From NCBI GenBank assembly GCA_937888595.1, contig CALARK010000008.1, forward strand, positions 124,001 through 188,000: 64,000 nucleotides of DNA. The letters are read 5' to 3'. This DNA comes from an uncultured Sterolibacteriaceae bacterium (lineage in GTDB: Bacteria > Pseudomonadota > Gammaproteobacteria > Burkholderiales > Rhodocyclaceae). Both the position numbers and the translations under genes were made by a program. Under the pieces are notes generated by a model. It made no database searches. It was not told where the DNA came from and saw only the letters and a program-made list of their open reading frames with translations. Shown here piece by piece: positions 33,075 through 41,355 of this stretch. Positions within the stretch are counted from its first letter, which is position 1; each line of letters begins with the position of its first letter.

Positions 33075-33380
33075 TTACCAGCTGGCCTTGGTCATGCCAG
33101 GCACCTCGCCGCGCATGGCAATCTCGCGCAGCTTGTTGCGGCACAGGCCGAATTTCTTGAACACGCCACGCGGGCGACCAGTGAGAGCGCAGCGCATGCG
33201 TTGCCGTACCGGACTCGAGTTGCGCGGCAACAACTGAAGCTTCAGACGTGCGCCCATGCGCTCATCTTCACTCAAACTCATGTCCGTGATAATCGCCTCC
33301 AGGGCAGCGCGCTTCGCAGCATACTTCGCGACCATCTTTGCCCGCTTAGCCTCACGATTTTTCAGTGCTAGTTTTGCCAT
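33075..33380 (-). CDS. rpsN: 30S ribosomal protein S14
   Basis: 101 residues, the long zinc-free form as in E. coli. MAKLALKNREAKRAKMVAKY start and C-terminal RCALTGRPRGVFKKFGLCRNKLRE. The C-x2-C zinc pairs of the short form are absent. Confidence 0.98.
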   Translation of the reverse strand: MAKLALKNREAKRAKMVAKYAAKRAALEAIITDMSLSEDERMGARLKLQLLPRNSSPVRQRMRCALTGRPRGVFKKFGLCRNKLREIAMRGEVPGMTKASW

Positions 33381-33388
33381 GTCTTCCC

Positions 33389-33931
33389 TCAGTTCTTGAA
33401 GGGGAACTTGAATGCGGAAAGCAACGCCTTGGCTTCCGCATCTGACTTCGCCGTTGTGGTGATGCTGATGTTCATGCCGCGCAACGCATCAATCTTGTCA
33501 TACTCGATCTCGGGGAAAATGATTTGCTCCTTGACCCCGATGTTGTAGTTGCCGCGACCATCGAACCCCTTGCTGCCGGGGATACCACGGAAGTCACGTA
33601 TGCGCGGCATGGCCACGCTGACCAGCCGATCCAGAAACTCGAACATCCGGGCTCCGCGCAAAGTAACCATGCAACCGATCGGATAGCCTTCGCGAATCTT
33701 GAACCCGGCAATCGCCTTGCGCGCCTTGGTCACGACTGGCTTCTGACCGGCGATCTTCGTCATGTCGCCAACCGCATTCTCCAGAACCTTCTTGTCCGCA
33801 ACTGCCTCGCCTACCCCCATGTTGAGGGTAATTTTCGTGATCCTGGGAACTTCCATTATCGAGGCGTACTTGAACTGCTCACGCAACTGCTGCACAACCT
33901 CTTGTTTGTAATAGTCTTGCAAACGCGCCAT
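33389..33931 (-). CDS. rplE: 50S ribosomal protein L5
   Basis: 180 residues: MARLQDYYKQEVVQQLREQF start, ITLNMGVGEAVADKKVLENAV and MFEFLDRLVSVAMPRIRDFRG. Binds 5S rRNA and contacts S13 across the subunit bridge. Ten bases after rplX. Confidence 0.98.
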   Translation of the reverse strand: MARLQDYYKQEVVQQLREQFKYASIMEVPRITKITLNMGVGEAVADKKVLENAVGDMTKIAGQKPVVTKARKAIAGFKIREGYPIGCMVTLRGARMFEFLDRLVSVAMPRIRDFRGIPGSKGFDGRGNYNIGVKEQIIFPEIEYDKIDALRGMNISITTTAKSDAEAKALLSAFKFPFKN

Positions 33932-33941
33932 GACCTATTCC

Positions 33942-34259
33942 TCAAGCCTCAACCAGCTCGCCATTCGACTTGAATACACGAACCTTCCGGCCGTCCTCAA
34001 GCATCTTGACACCAACGCGATCCGCCTTCTGTGTCGCCGGATTAAACAGCGCCACATTCGACTGATGGATCGGCATCTCCTTTTCGACGATTCCGCCCTG
34101 ATCACCTTTCATCGGATTCGGACGCGTATGCTTTTTGACGCGATTGACGCCCTCAACGAGAAGCATCTCGCTATCAAGGCGGCGAATGACAGTACCACGC
34201 TTACCTTTGTCGCGCCCCGCAATCACGACCACACCATCGCCTTTACGAAACTTTTCCAT
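33942..34259 (-). CDS. rplX: 50S ribosomal protein L24
   Basis: 105 residues with a KOW motif at the N terminus (KGDGVVVIAGRDKGKRGTVIR). An assembly initiator for the 50S subunit. Twenty bases after rplN. Confidence 0.98.
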   Translation of the reverse strand: MEKFRKGDGVVVIAGRDKGKRGTVIRRLDSEMLLVEGVNRVKKHTRPNPMKGDQGGIVEKEMPIHQSNVALFNPATQKADRVGVKMLEDGRKVRVFKSNGELVEA

Positions 34260-34279
34260 GGTCTTTCCTTTCCCCCCGC

Positions 34280-34648
34280 CTACAGCACTTCAGGGGCAAG
34301 CGACACGATCTTCATGAAGCGCTCGCTACGCAACTCCCGAGTGACAGGCCCGAAGATGCGGGTGCCAATCGGCTCAAGCTTGTTGTTGAGGAGCACCGCG
34401 GCATTGCCATCAAACTTCACGAGGGAGCCATCTGCGCGACGCACGCCCTTGGCTGTGCGTACCACTACGGCGCTATAAACTTCGCCCTTCTTGACGCGAC
34501 CGCGGGGCGCAGCATCCTTGATGCTGACCTTGATGATGTCCCCGATGCCCGCATAGCGACGCTTCGAGCCACCCATCACCTTGATGCACATGACCGAACG
34601 CGCGCCCGTGTTGTCGGCAACATCGAGCCGTGACTGCATTTGAATCAT
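34280..34648 (-). CDS. rplN: 50S ribosomal protein L14
   Basis: 122 residues: MIQMQSRLDVADNTGARSVMCIKVMGG and a C-terminal IFGPVTRELRSERFMKIVSLAPEVL, exactly L14. First gene of the spc operon; its mRNA has a leader of about 110 bases with two GC-rich hairpins and a strong promoter. Confidence 0.98.
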   Translation of the reverse strand: MIQMQSRLDVADNTGARSVMCIKVMGGSKRRYAGIGDIIKVSIKDAAPRGRVKKGEVYSAVVVRTAKGVRRADGSLVKFDGNAAVLLNNKLEPIGTRIFGPVTRELRSERFMKIVSLAPEVL

Positions 34649-34762
34649 TTAACTCTCCAACTTAACCTGCACCGGCTGAACCGGTACGCAGTCAGTTTTG
34701 GAATCCCTAGCTAGGCAGGGTACGGAACCGGCTTCAGCCGGTCAGACCTACAAAGAGGCGGG

Positions 34763-34792
34763 ATTCTATTTTATCCCGCCCCTGCATGTCAA
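34763..34792 (-). promoter_or_regulatory. spc operon promoter
   Basis: On the minus strand, TTGACA (34792-34787), 18 bases, TAGAAT (34768-34763), then CCCGCCTCTTTG. It begins 25 bp after the rpsQ stop and precedes rplN. GGCGGGAT and ATCCCGCC (34757-34764 and 34773-34780) form an inverted repeat around the -10 box. The -10/discriminator is nearly the same as that of the str operon promoter. Confidence 0.75.
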
Positions 34793-34816
34793 CAACTTAT
34801 TACATCAAATCAACCG

Positions 34817-35086
34817 TCAGACGAGTCGCGCCTTTTCGAGAACCTTGGTGACGCGCCATGCCTTGGTTTTGGCAATCGGTGCGCACTCTTCAATCTGCAC
34901 CAGGTCACCAGCGACAGCCGTCAGGCCATCCACGTGAGCATGATATTTCTTAGAGCGCATCATCACCTTGCCAATAACAGGATGCTTGACCCGACGCTCG
35001 ATCAAAACCGTCACGGTTTTTTCCATCTTGTCGCTCACCACCCGGCCTTCAAGCGTGCGGCGCATGGACTGGCTCATATCATTCAT
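34817..35086 (-). CDS. rpsQ: 30S ribosomal protein S17
   Basis: 89 residues. RRTLEGRVVSDKMEKTVTVLIERRVKHP is the S17 OB-fold start; ends VTKVLEKARLV. Its start overlaps the rpmC stop (ATGA). Last gene of the S10 operon here. Confidence 0.98.
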   Translation of the reverse strand: MNDMSQSMRRTLEGRVVSDKMEKTVTVLIERRVKHPVIGKVMMRSKKYHAHVDGLTAVAGDLVQIEECAPIAKTKAWRVTKVLEKARLV

Positions 35087-35277
35087 TTCGCAGTCGCCCT
35101 TTCGTGCTGGATAGTCTTGATGCGTGCAACGTCTTTCCTCAACTTGCGCACCTGGCTGGTATTGTTAAGCTGCTGAGTGGCCAGTTGCATCCGCATGGAG
35201 AACTGGGCTTTGCGCAGATCAAGCAACTCCTTGCCCAGTTCCTCGTCGTTTTTTTGTCTCAGTTCGTTCGCTTTCAT
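35083..35277 (-). CDS. rpmC: 50S ribosomal protein L29
   Basis: 64 residues: MKANELRQKNDEELGKEL and VRKLRKDVARIKTI, a two-helix protein near the tunnel exit and the docking site of trigger factor. Three bases after rplP. Confidence 0.98.
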   Translation of the reverse strand: MKANELRQKNDEELGKELLDLRKAQFSMRMQLATQQLNNTSQVRKLRKDVARIKTIQHERATAK

Positions 35278-35280
35278 CGC

Positions 35281-35694
35281 TTACCCCAAATGGCGCGTAA
35301 CAAAGGTGGTGGCTATCGGCAACTTGGCAGCAGCCAGAGCGAACGCTTCACGGGCCAAGGCCTCGTTAACGCCATCCATTTCATACAGGACTTTGCCAGG
35401 TTGAATTTCGGCAACCCAGTATTCCGGATTACCTTTACCGTTGCCCATGCGGACCTCTGCAGGCTTTTCGGAGATCGGCTTATCGGGGAAAATACGGATC
35501 CAGATTCGGCCTCCACGCTTGATATGGCGCGTCATCGCCCGGCGCGCGGCCTCGATCTGACGTGCAGTCAGACGGCCCCGGTCAGTGGCTTTCAGACCAT
35601 ACTCGCCGAAACTTACCTTGGCGCCACGCGTAGCCAAGCCCGTGTTACGCCCCTTCTGTTCCTTGCGATACTTTCTACGTGCTGGTTGCAGCAT
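35281..35694 (-). CDS. rplP: 50S ribosomal protein L16
   Basis: 137 residues: MLQPARRKYRKEQKGRNTG start and ARRAMTRHIKRGGRIWIRIFP. The conserved arginine region that is hydroxylated in some bacteria (PMGNGKG-type, here VRMGNGKGNPEYWV) is present. Contacts A-site tRNA. Six bases after rpsC. Confidence 0.98.
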   Translation of the reverse strand: MLQPARRKYRKEQKGRNTGLATRGAKVSFGEYGLKATDRGRLTARQIEAARRAMTRHIKRGGRIWIRIFPDKPISEKPAEVRMGNGKGNPEYWVAEIQPGKVLYEMDGVNEALAREAFALAAAKLPIATTFVTRHLG

Positions 35695-35700
35695 GATTTC

Positions 35701-36600
35701 TTACTCCTTGACGTCCTGCCCTGCACCGCTGTCAGCAGGCTTCGGGGCAGTCGTTTTGCGAACACGCTTGACCGGTGGCTTGGCTGCCGGTGCCGCTTCG
35801 GTCACTTCCGGCTTGGCTTCGGTCGCTGTCGGCTCGGCTTTTTTGGCCGTGCGCCGCGGAGCAACATTCCTAGTGTCTGCTCCTTCGCCACCGCTGCCGG
35901 GCTTGCCAGGACGACGGGCGCGCTTGGCTGGCTCTTCGGCATGCTCACCAAGGACGGATGCAGCATCACCCCGCGCAGCATTCTCTCCTTTGAAAACCCA
36001 AACCTTGATGCCAATAATTCCATAGGTGGTTTTCGCTTCGGATGTGCCGTAATCAATATCCGCGCGCAGCGTATGAAGCGGAACACGCCCTTCACGATAC
36101 CATTCGGTACGCGCGATTTCAGCACCATTCAACCGGCCTGAACTCATAATCTTGATCCCTTGCGCACCCAGCCGCATCGCATTTTGCATCGCACGCTTCA
36201 TGGCACGACGGAACATGATGCGCTTTTCAAGCTGCTGAGCGATCGAGTCCGCGATCAACTGTGCATCGGTCTCCGGCTTGCGGATTTCCTCGATATTCAC
36301 GTGGACCGGTACACCCATACGTCGCTGCAGATCAACTTTCAACTGCTCTATGTCTTCGCCCTTCTTGCCAATGACGACACCCGGCCGGGCACTGAAAACC
36401 GTAACGCGCGCATTTTTGGCGGGTCGCTCGATCACGACACGTCCAACCGATGCATGTGCCAACTTCTTCTTGAGATAGTCCCTCACAGCAATGTCTTCAT
36501 GCAGCATGCCCGCAAAGGATTTTGAGTTTGCGAACCAGCGTGACGTCCAGTCACGCGTCACTGACAGACGAAAGCCGGTCGGATGAATCTTTTGTCCCAT
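35701..36600 (-). CDS. rpsC: 30S ribosomal protein S3 with long C-terminal tail
   Basis: 299 residues versus 233 in E. coli. MGQKIHPTGFRLSVTRDW start, KH domain with RPGVVIGKKGEDIEQLK (about residues 70-88), and a normal C domain up to about residue 212 (YGIIGIKVWVFKGE). Then an extra ~85 residues rich in Ala, Lys, Pro, Arg and Thr, ending SGAGQDVKE. S3 helps form the mRNA entry channel and helicase. Betaproteobacterial S3 proteins often have some tail; this one seems long. Confidence 0.97.
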   Translation of the reverse strand: MGQKIHPTGFRLSVTRDWTSRWFANSKSFAGMLHEDIAVRDYLKKKLAHASVGRVVIERPAKNARVTVFSARPGVVIGKKGEDIEQLKVDLQRRMGVPVHVNIEEIRKPETDAQLIADSIAQQLEKRIMFRRAMKRAMQNAMRLGAQGIKIMSSGRLNGAEIARTEWYREGRVPLHTLRADIDYGTSEAKTTYGIIGIKVWVFKGENAARGDAASVLGEHAEEPAKRARRPGKPGSGGEGADTRNVAPRRTAKKAEPTATEAKPEVTEAAPAAKPPVKRVRKTTAPKPADSGAGQDVKE

Positions 36601-36611
36601 GAAAGTTCCTC

Positions 36612-36941
36612 TTACTCGGCGACAGTCACATAAATGTGACAGGTCTGTTTGCTGATACGGTTACCCCGGCCCTTGGCTCGCGCCGTGAAGCGCTTGAGGA
36701 CAGCCCCTTGCTCCACATGAATCCGGGAGACCTTGAGTGCATCGATATCGGCACCGTTATTATGTTCCGCGTTGGCAATCGCCGACTCGAGAACCTTCTT
36801 GATGATGCCAGCCCCCTTCTTGGGAGAGAACGAAAGGATGTTGAGCGCCTGATCAACCGTTTTACCGCGCACCAGATCGGCCACGAGCCGCCCCTTCTGT
36901 GCGGACAGTCGGACTCCCCGCAGAATAGCGTTAGTTTCCAT
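36612..36941 (-). CDS. rplV: 50S ribosomal protein L22
   Basis: 109 residues from ATG 36941 (METNAILRGVRLSAQKGRLVADLVRG). A second ATG two codons upstream is only one base from AAGGA, so 36941 is preferred. The long beta-hairpin that lines the exit tunnel ends in RAKGRGNRISKQTCHI. Eleven bases before rpsC. Confidence 0.97.
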   Translation of the reverse strand: METNAILRGVRLSAQKGRLVADLVRGKTVDQALNILSFSPKKGAGIIKKVLESAIANAEHNNGADIDALKVSRIHVEQGAVLKRFTARAKGRGNRISKQTCHIYVTVAE

Positions 36942-36951
36942 GGACATATCC

Positions 36952-37227
36952 TTATTTCTTCGCCTTCTTGCCTGCCGCGTGGCCCTTAAAGGTACGCGTC
37001 AGTGCAAATTCGCCGAGTTTGTGACCAACCATGTTCTCGGATACATACACGGGAATGTGCTGCTTCCCGTTGTGCACCGCTATGGTCAGACCGATGAAAT
37101 CAGGTAGAACGGTTGAACGCCGCGACCATGTTTTGATCGGACGCTTGTCGTTCGACGCACGGGCAACATCCACCTTTTTCAGAAGGTGATCATCGACAAA
37201 AGGACCTTTTTTAATAGAACGTGCCAT
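36952..37227 (-). CDS. rpsS: 30S ribosomal protein S19
   Basis: 91 residues: MARSIKKGPFVDDHLLKKV and HKLGEFALTRTFKGHAAGKKAKK. Small-subunit head protein near the A site. Ten bases after rplB. Confidence 0.98.
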   Translation of the reverse strand: MARSIKKGPFVDDHLLKKVDVARASNDKRPIKTWSRRSTVLPDFIGLTIAVHNGKQHIPVYVSENMVGHKLGEFALTRTFKGHAAGKKAKK

Positions 37228-37237
37228 TTCCTACCCC

Positions 37238-38065
37238 TTAGCGCTTGTGACGGCGCTGAACAATCATGTTGTCCGTACGCTTGTTGCTGCGGGTACGGTA
37301 GCCTTTGGTTGGCTGACCCCACGGGCTGACCGGAACTCGCCCCTCACCCGTACGCCCCTCACCGCCACCATGCGGGTGATCGATCGGGTTCATCGCGACA
37401 CCGCGGACGGTGGGCCGTATGCCACGCCAGCGGTTAGCTCCCGCCTTGCCGATCTTGCGCAGGTTATTTTCCTCATTGCCGACCTCGCCGATAGTCGCGC
37501 GGCATTCGACATGAATACGGCGAATCTCTCCAGAGCGCATGCGCACTTGCGCATATACACCCTCACGCGCCAGCAACTGGACCGACGTACCCGCAGCACG
37601 CGCGATCTGCGCTCCTTTACCCGGCATCAACTCGATGCAATGGATGGTGCTACCGACGGGGATATTGCGAATTGGCAACGCATTCCCCGGCTTGATCGGA
37701 GCCTCGGGCCCGCTCAGGATTTCCTGACCAACAACCACACCTTTCGGGGCAATGATGTAGCGGCGCTCGCCATCGGCATAACACAGCAGGGCTATGTTTG
37801 CCGAGCGGTTGGGGTCATACTCCAGACGCTCAACCTTAGCCACGATTCCATCCTTGTTGCGCTTGAAATCGATCAACCGATAGTGCTGCTTGTGGCCACC
37901 ACCCTTGTGGCGAGTCGTTATATGACCATGATTGTTTCGACCCGCTGTATTCGATTTCTTTTCCGTCAGAGCATCGAAAGGGCGACCTTTGTGCAAGTTG
38001 GGATTGACAACCTTCACCAGCGAACGACGACCTGCCGAAGTCGGCTTGACCTTAACCAGGGCCAT
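37238..38065 (-). CDS. rplB: 50S ribosomal protein L2
   Basis: 275 residues. Core marks GRNNHGHITTRHKGGGHKQHYR and the highly conserved MNPIDHPHGGGEGRTGEGR near the C terminus, whose histidine lies close to the peptidyl-transferase centre. Its start base is the last base of the rplW stop, so they are coupled. Confidence 0.99.
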   Translation of the reverse strand: MALVKVKPTSAGRRSLVKVVNPNLHKGRPFDALTEKKSNTAGRNNHGHITTRHKGGGHKQHYRLIDFKRNKDGIVAKVERLEYDPNRSANIALLCYADGERRYIIAPKGVVVGQEILSGPEAPIKPGNALPIRNIPVGSTIHCIELMPGKGAQIARAAGTSVQLLAREGVYAQVRMRSGEIRRIHVECRATIGEVGNEENNLRKIGKAGANRWRGIRPTVRGVAMNPIDHPHGGGEGRTGEGRVPVSPWGQPTKGYRTRSNKRTDNMIVQRRHKR

Positions 38066-38379
38066 TATGCAACCCCCTCTGCAAAATTGATTTCCTGCCC
38101 AGCCTCGAGGCTGACTATCGCCTTACGGACATCGGACCGACGTCCCATAGTGCGACCAAAGCGCTTGACCTTGCCCTTCACGTTCATTACCCGGACAGAG
38201 CCAACGCGAACCTTGAACAACAACTCGACCGCGGCCTTGATTTCCGGTTTGGTAGCATCGGGTGTAACGACGAATACAACCTGATTCTCGCGCTCGGCAA
38301 GCATGGTGGCTTTTTCGGATATTTGCGGCGCCAGCAACACTTGCATCAGGCGCTCCTGATTGAATTGTTTCGCATTCAT
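38065..38379 (-). CDS. rplW: 50S ribosomal protein L23
   Basis: 104 residues: RLMQVLLAPQISEKATMLAE and VVFVVTPDATKPEIKAAVELLFKV. Docking site for trigger factor and SRP at the tunnel exit. Overlaps rplD by 4 bp (ATGA). Confidence 0.98.
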   Translation of the reverse strand: MNAKQFNQERLMQVLLAPQISEKATMLAERENQVVFVVTPDATKPEIKAAVELLFKVRVGSVRVMNVKGKVKRFGRTMGRRSDVRKAIVSLEAGQEINFAEGVA

Positions 38380-38996
38380 CCGAGCATCTCCTCAAGCTTG
38401 GCAACCGCAGCTTTCGTCACCACCACCCGCGGAAACCGAATCAACGAAAGGGGGTCAGCATGACGAGGCTCAAGGACCAGCACGTTGGGCAGATTACGGG
38501 CAGCCAGCATCAAATTATCATCAAGGTCGTCGGTCACTAGCAGCGCCGACTCGATCCCCAGGCTCTTCAGCTTCTGTGCGACCAATTTTGTTTTTGGCGC
38601 ATCGACAGTGAAGGTCTCCACGACGGTCAGCCGCCCCTCTCTTGCCAGCTGCGAGAGAATTGCAGCGATGCCAGCCCGATACATCTTGCGATTGATTTTG
38701 TGCGCAAAATTCTCATCGGGAGAGTTGGGGAAAGCACGACCACCACCGCGCCAAAGCGGGCTGGCAGTGGTACCAATACGCGCACGGCCAGTGCCTTTTT
38801 GACGCCACGGCTTCTTCGTGCTGTGACGCACCTCGGCACGCGTCATCTGGGCGCGATTACCGGAACGGGCATTCGCCTGATAAGCGACAACCAGCTGATG
38901 CACCAGCGCTTCGTTGTATTCACGGTCAAAGAGGCTATCCGACACACTGATGGCCGCGCCAGCCTGACCCTGCTCGTTAATGATCTTCAGTTCCAT
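38376..38996 (-). CDS. rplD: 50S ribosomal protein L4
   Basis: 206 residues: MELKIINEQGQAGAAISVSD start and tunnel loop RSGNRAQMTRAEVRHSTKKPWRQKGTGRAR. L4 in E. coli also represses the S10 operon. Seven bases after rplC. Confidence 0.98.
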   Translation of the reverse strand: MELKIINEQGQAGAAISVSDSLFDREYNEALVHQLVVAYQANARSGNRAQMTRAEVRHSTKKPWRQKGTGRARIGTTASPLWRGGGRAFPNSPDENFAHKINRKMYRAGIAAILSQLAREGRLTVVETFTVDAPKTKLVAQKLKSLGIESALLVTDDLDDNLMLAARNLPNVLVLEPRHADPLSLIRFPRVVVTKAAVAKLEEMLG

Positions 38997-39003
38997 ATGC
39001 GCC

Positions 39004-39657
39004 TCACTTCTCTGCGCTGACCGCCTTGACGGCCGGACGGATTACAACATCGCCACCACGCGCACCAGGCACCGCGCCCTTGATCAAGAGAAGCTGACGG
39101 GCCTCATCTACCCGCACGACCTCCAGATTCTGCGTTGTACACCTCTCATCGCCAAGATGACCCGCCATCCGCTTACCTGGGAATACCCGCCCAGGATCCT
39201 GCGCCATGCCGATCGAACCAGGGGCATTATGAGACACCGAGTTGCCATGGGATGCTCGATTGGAGGAAAAGTTGTGACGCTTGATAGAGCCCGAAAACCC
39301 CTTGCCTATCGAGGTACCGGTCACGTCGACCTTCTGACCAACAGCAAACATGGTTGGCGCCAGGATGTCGCCCTGCTTGAACTCCGTTACCTGGGCATCA
39401 GCAATACGGAACTCCATCACCGTGGCACCTGCCTCAACACCCGCCTTCGCATAATGACCCGCTTCAGCTTTGCTGACCCGTGATACACGCCGCTTCCCAT
39501 AGGCAACCTGAACCGCAGCATAGCCATCAGTTTCCTGGGTCTTTATTTGCGTAACGCGGTTATTCGACACATCCACGACTGTCACCGGGACGGTAGCACC
39601 ATCCTCGGAAAATATCCGTGTCATGCCGACCTTGCGTCCTACAAGGCCTAGACTCAT
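39004..39657 (-). CDS. rplC: 50S ribosomal protein L3
   Basis: 217 residues: MSLGLVGRKVGMTRIFSEDG start, and SHNAPGSIGMAQDPGRVFPGKRMAGHLG near residues 150-180, the loop that carries the methylated Gln and reaches the peptidyl-transferase centre. 84 bp after rpsJ. Confidence 0.98.
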   Translation of the reverse strand: MSLGLVGRKVGMTRIFSEDGATVPVTVVDVSNNRVTQIKTQETDGYAAVQVAYGKRRVSRVSKAEAGHYAKAGVEAGATVMEFRIADAQVTEFKQGDILAPTMFAVGQKVDVTGTSIGKGFSGSIKRHNFSSNRASHGNSVSHNAPGSIGMAQDPGRVFPGKRMAGHLGDERCTTQNLEVVRVDEARQLLLIKGAVPGARGGDVVIRPAVKAVSAEK

Positions 39658-39741
39658 TTTTTTCTCCTAAATCCGGCTGCGATTGGCCGGGCACTTGATT
39701 TCAAACTCGACCACCCAATGAAGCAGGGAGGCCAATAGCAC

Positions 39742-40053
39742 TTACTGCAACTTGATTTCGACGTCAACACCGGCCGGCAAATCCAGCTTCATCAAGGCAT
39801 CAACGGTTTTGTCTGTCGGATCAATGATATCCATCAGCCGCAAGTGGGTGCGGATTTCGAATTGGTCTCGGGATGTTTTATTGACGTGAGGCGAACGCAA
39901 GATGTTGTAGCGTTCAATGCGCGTCGGCAACGGCACCGGCCCGCGAACAACAGCGCCGGTTCGCTTCGCAGTATCCACAATCTCAAGCGCCGACTGGTCA
40001 ATCAGACGATAGTCAAACGCCTTCAGGCGAATGCGGATTCTTTGGCTTTGCAT
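39742..40053 (-). CDS. rpsJ: 30S ribosomal protein S10 (NusE)
   Basis: 103 residues, E. coli length: RIRIRLKAFDYRLIDQSALEIVDTAKRTG and RTHLRLMDIIDPTDKTVDALMKLDL. Also acts with NusB/NusG in antitermination. First gene of the S10 operon, behind a promoter embedded in an inverted repeat. Confidence 0.98.
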   Translation of the reverse strand: MQSQRIRIRLKAFDYRLIDQSALEIVDTAKRTGAVVRGPVPLPTRIERYNILRSPHVNKTSRDQFEIRTHLRLMDIIDPTDKTVDALMKLDLPAGVDVEIKLQ

Positions 40054-40095
40054 ATACGATCCTTAAAGAACAAACGGGCGAATGCCCAAAAACGG

Positions 40096-40134
40096 AAAGG
40101 GCGGCATTATCCCGCCCTTTTCCGATGTTTGCAA
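40096..40134 (-). promoter_or_regulatory. S10 operon promoter inside a terminator-like hairpin
   Basis: On the minus strand, TTGCAA (40134-40129), 17 bases, GATAAT (40111-40106), then GCCGCCCTTTCC. The arms AAAGGGCGG (40096-40104) and CCGCCCTTT (40112-40120) form a 9-bp hairpin with the -10 box in its loop; read from tufA the hairpin is followed after three bases by TTTTT, so it could also act as a tufA terminator. Confidence 0.65.
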
Positions 40135-40138
40135 TATC

Positions 40139-41329
<1,191 letters not shown>

Positions 41330-41355
41330 GATTCGATTCCTTTAAAGAACAGGGA

